From an uncultured Acidimicrobiales bacterium (GTDB lineage: Bacteria; Actinomycetota; Acidimicrobiia; Acidimicrobiales; SZUA-35), in NCBI GenBank assembly GCA_938002965.1, contig CALKZY010000005.1:44333-108332 (forward strand): a DNA stretch of 64,000 bases. The letters are read 5' to 3'. The translations under genes were made by a program, and so were the position numbers. The notes beneath the pieces are model-generated. The model was not told the origin of the DNA. It saw nothing but the letters and a program-made list of their open reading frames with translations, and made no database searches. Shown here in pieces: positions 62,801 through 64,000 of this stretch. Each line of letters begins with the position of its first letter. The first letter of the stretch is position 1.

Positions 62801-64000
62801 GGACGACGGTTGCTCGGTTGCCGGCGAACTGGAAATTGTGGTCGCCCTGGCCGAGGCGGCATGGGCCAAACTCGGCGGAGACACTGGCCCCATTCTCGAT
62901 CAGGCGCGTCAAGTTGGAGCTGACCAGCACCACGTTGGCAGCGAACTGCATCGGCCCTGGCTACCGCAACTTCCAGCGGTGGTGGCGCTGCCCGACCTGC
63001 TGTTCGTCGATCCGCCAGCTGGCCGTGACGGTCATCAACACGCTGACGCATCAAAGGAGGTGAGACGGGTCGCCCTCGGGCTGCTCGACTTGCCACATCG
63101 GCAAACTCAGGTTCCGATGATGCTGGACCTGGCGGCCTGCGGACATGTGGCGGTGTACGGCACCTCGGGTTCGGGCAAGTCCACGCTGCTACGAGCTCTC
63201 GCCTGTTCGCTTACAGCCGAATCGGCAGACGCCGGCACGTCAGGGCCGGATGTCGTGGTGGTCGACGGTGCCGGTTCCCTTGCTGACCTGGCGGACCTCC
63301 CACTAGTCAGTGACGTGATCCCGGCTACCGATGTGGAGCGTGTCGGTTTGTTGGTGGACCATCTGCGGACCAGGATGGCTACCGCTCAGACCGAACAAGT
63401 AGACCGATCGCTCATTGTCCTGATCGATGGGTTCGGTTCGTTCTGGTCGACACTGCAATCGATCCAGTTCGGTCGTGCCGCCGACGACTTTGCCAGGCTG
63501 CTGGGCGACATGCCCGGCTTGGGAATACATGTGGTCATGACCGCCGATCAGCGCTCAGCCGTTCCTCATCAATGCTTGGCTGCGGTGGGTTTGCGGTTGG
63601 TTCAGCGGATGACCTCCGCCGACGACTACCGCGCTCTCGACATCCGGGTGCCTCCCTCGACGGCAGCGATGCCGCCGGGGCGAACCCTGGTGGTCGGTCT
63701 CGTAGATCAAGTGGTTGAGATGCAGACCGCGGTCCCGGTGCTGAGTAGAGCCAGAGGGGGAGGCTCGATCACTTCGGCGGAACAGATTGACGCCGTGAAC
63801 CTGCTGTCCGCGGACTCGACCCGATTGTTGAGGTCGGCCGGGATCGCTGCCCGCGAGCCGACTCTGCTCGGACTGCCAGACGTGGTGACGTTGGACGACT
63901 CGATGATGCAGGTTCGTTCTGGTTCCCCGTCTTGGGGCTCCATTCCCATCGGCCTGGGCAGAGGACGGAAACCGGTGGAGCTGAATTTCGCCGACAACGC
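59892..64000 (+). CDS. EssC/EccC-type FtsK-SpoIIIE ATPase of a type VII secretion system, C-terminus beyond window
   Basis: The frame opens at GTG 59892 and stays open to the window end (1369 codons). An N-terminal module (residues about 10-95) with ATGADLYRLLSRAAGRQLPL precedes an FHA domain (about 115-195: GDTIGRSSSEALDDPSVSRQ). Two transmembrane helices lie near 255-300 (AAAVLPVVLGAVMAVVLAPV). The first FtsK ATPase has Walker A GTTGSGKSE (about residue 720) and VVVIDEFAALKSE. A second has GTSGSGKST (about 1090). This is the layout of EssC-type motors that export WXG100 proteins. No WXG100 or other secretion component is inside the window. Confidence 0.92.
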   Translation, partial: MSNANVGSIPGGASRLFEAVITVDDGTGGRDLLLRLPTLADQPATGADLYRLLSRAAGRQLPLLTLERTGELLARNVSLINAGLISGDRLTAAPPRPEASPQSEVASRNPDRITLRTLTGPHPGVELHVPPGDTIGRSSSEALDDPSVSRQQFRFNVVGGAVTVEDRGAVNPTVVNGRTAVPRVPIEVASGDVIEAGSVSLAFVSGPPLRRDIHDRSFIYNGGSLGFLQAPRVIDPEPGPLSESPIPPDEPPERRFPLAAAVLPVVLGAVMAVVLAPVYALFVLVSPLMVVWTYLDDRRSGRRAYTRALAAHHQDVAVHRLAAADYADQVAAWRRRRTPSLTRIAGWVRIGAQELWSRRPEHDDFLTVAIGQADRSVGADGSSPVGPGAAELRADARSVVAPRPGVDAESAMERSAPVTLDLGATPIVGVTGQPGAAAGVASAITAQLVGLRSPKDLQLFVLAPSWENSWSWTTWLPHASAPLNAGYGQRAGAEGVPDSLIRPINVAGTDEEAKTLFRHLETVLADRKERASTQLGSTVEQPRIVVVVQPPVALAPAALSAFLGDAGNHGFSVLTLAVDRVQLPAEVAVHVEAGDLESGLEVTNLSTGEVERQIRPWFLDPARADALARDLAPLVDLNAAAASNEVPVSVGFQQANGLVLPGTTVVIDPPPANTVTPDSLAMRWRADRRGLQTVVGVAESGPVVLDLKGDGPHGLVAGTTGSGKSEFLQAMLAGLAFNYSPWDVNFILIDYKGGAAFRQCRLLPHTVGFVTDLDDRLAERALVSLRAELRRREEVLAAAGVSDLEQMAQTYRHGPDERTVPASLVVVIDEFAALKSEVPDFVDGLVDIAQRGRSMGVHMVLATQKPAGVITPQIDANTTIRVALRVANEHESSDIIGESVAAEITSDRPGRAFLKIGGGSRVTEFQSTFVGGPVLGEGLSQPSLFSVGYCSGASRLELPSEKEEGQSSGLDDGCSVAGELEIVVALAEAAWAKLGGDTGPILDQARQVGADQHHVGSELHRPWLPQLPAVVALPDLLFVDPPAGRDGHQHADASKEVRRVALGLLDLPHRQTQVPMMLDLAACGHVAVYGTSGSGKSTLLRALACSLTAESADAGTSGPDVVVVDGAGSLADLADLPLVSDVIPATDVERVGLLVDHLRTRMATAQTEQVDRSLIVLIDGFGSFWSTLQSIQFGRAADDFARLLGDMPGLGIHVVMTADQRSAVPHQCLAAVGLRLVQRMTSADDYRALDIRVPPSTAAMPPGRTLVVGLVDQVVEMQTAVPVLSRARGGGSITSAEQIDAVNLLSADSTRLLRSAGIAAREPTLLGLPDVVTLDDSMMQVRSGSPSWGSIPIGLGRGRKPVELNFADN

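Noticed and set aside
1..64000. Genome-wide reassignment of UGA (as in some candidate phyla)
   Set aside because: Many complete genes here end with UGA at the expected length and none of them needs read-through.

Overview
The window is GC-rich, gene-dense bacterial chromosome (roughly 60% GC by eye) with many GTG starts, several apparent operons and no phage, insertion sequence, CRISPR array or RNA gene that I can recognise. Long Thr/Pro linkers behind lipoprotein and membrane signals, DUF4214-DUF3048 and UMF1-type proteins, an EssC-like ATPase and an actinobacterial-type SOS box suggest an actinobacterium, plausibly a marine or aquatic member of the Acidimicrobiia. This placement is an inference from style and gene content.

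The most interesting signal is a set of three putative selenoprotein genes in the first 10 kb that a standard gene caller would cut at an in-frame UGA. Two are paralogous thioredoxin-fold lipoproteins (about 1455-2519 and 3400-4329). The third is a peroxiredoxin-like protein (8907-9584). In all three the UGA sits where the first Cys of the redox CxxC motif belongs (U-G-I-C twice, U-P-Y-C once). The paralogues each carry a perfect 7-bp hairpin with a G-containing 5-nt loop, 34 nt after the UGA, with a compensatory C-G to U-A change between copies. The third gene has a comparable hairpin whose loop starts 20 nt after its UGA. No selA, selB, selC or selD is in the window.

Layout. 1-7.7 kb: DUF1989 protein (cut by the window edge), the two lipoprotein selenoproteins flanking an XRE-cupin regulator, a nucleoside hydrolase lipoprotein, and an MFS transporter with a TetR regulator. 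7.7-13.2 kb: a membrane protein with Cys-paired repeats upstream of the redoxin selenoprotein, a phosphotransferase, a lipoprotein, a nitroreductase and a UMF1-type transporter. 13.3-18.3 kb: coiled-coil protein, argJ, an epimerase, and glycogen synthase. 18.3-25.7 kb: Tat-exported PGRP amidase, DUF4214-DUF3048 protein, atypical K+ channel-like protein, SGNH hydrolase and hrpB. 25.8-37.2 kb: secreted proteins (galactose-oxidase-like enzyme, CAP protein, M23 peptidase and trypsin-like protease, three of them with ricin-type lectin modules), interrupted by SOS-linked dinB and an NMT1-type ABC importer operon.

37.3-46.9 kb: acyltransferase, alpha/beta hydrolase, FAD amine oxidase, K+ channel with RCK domain, MmcQ protein, and an AraC-PAS regulator divergent from putA. 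46.9-51.4 kb: GAF histidine kinase, GH26-like hydrolase, and a BcsA-like synthase with a PilZ-like tail. 51.4-59.3 kb: amine and amino-acid catabolism (FAD amine oxidase, creatininase, methyltransferase, a wrecked MttB gene, a phytoene-desaturase-type oxidoreductase, a DSD1-type PLP enzyme). 59.3-64 kb: an ECF sigma factor translationally coupled to an FHA-bearing EssC/FtsK-type type VII secretion ATPase that runs off the window.
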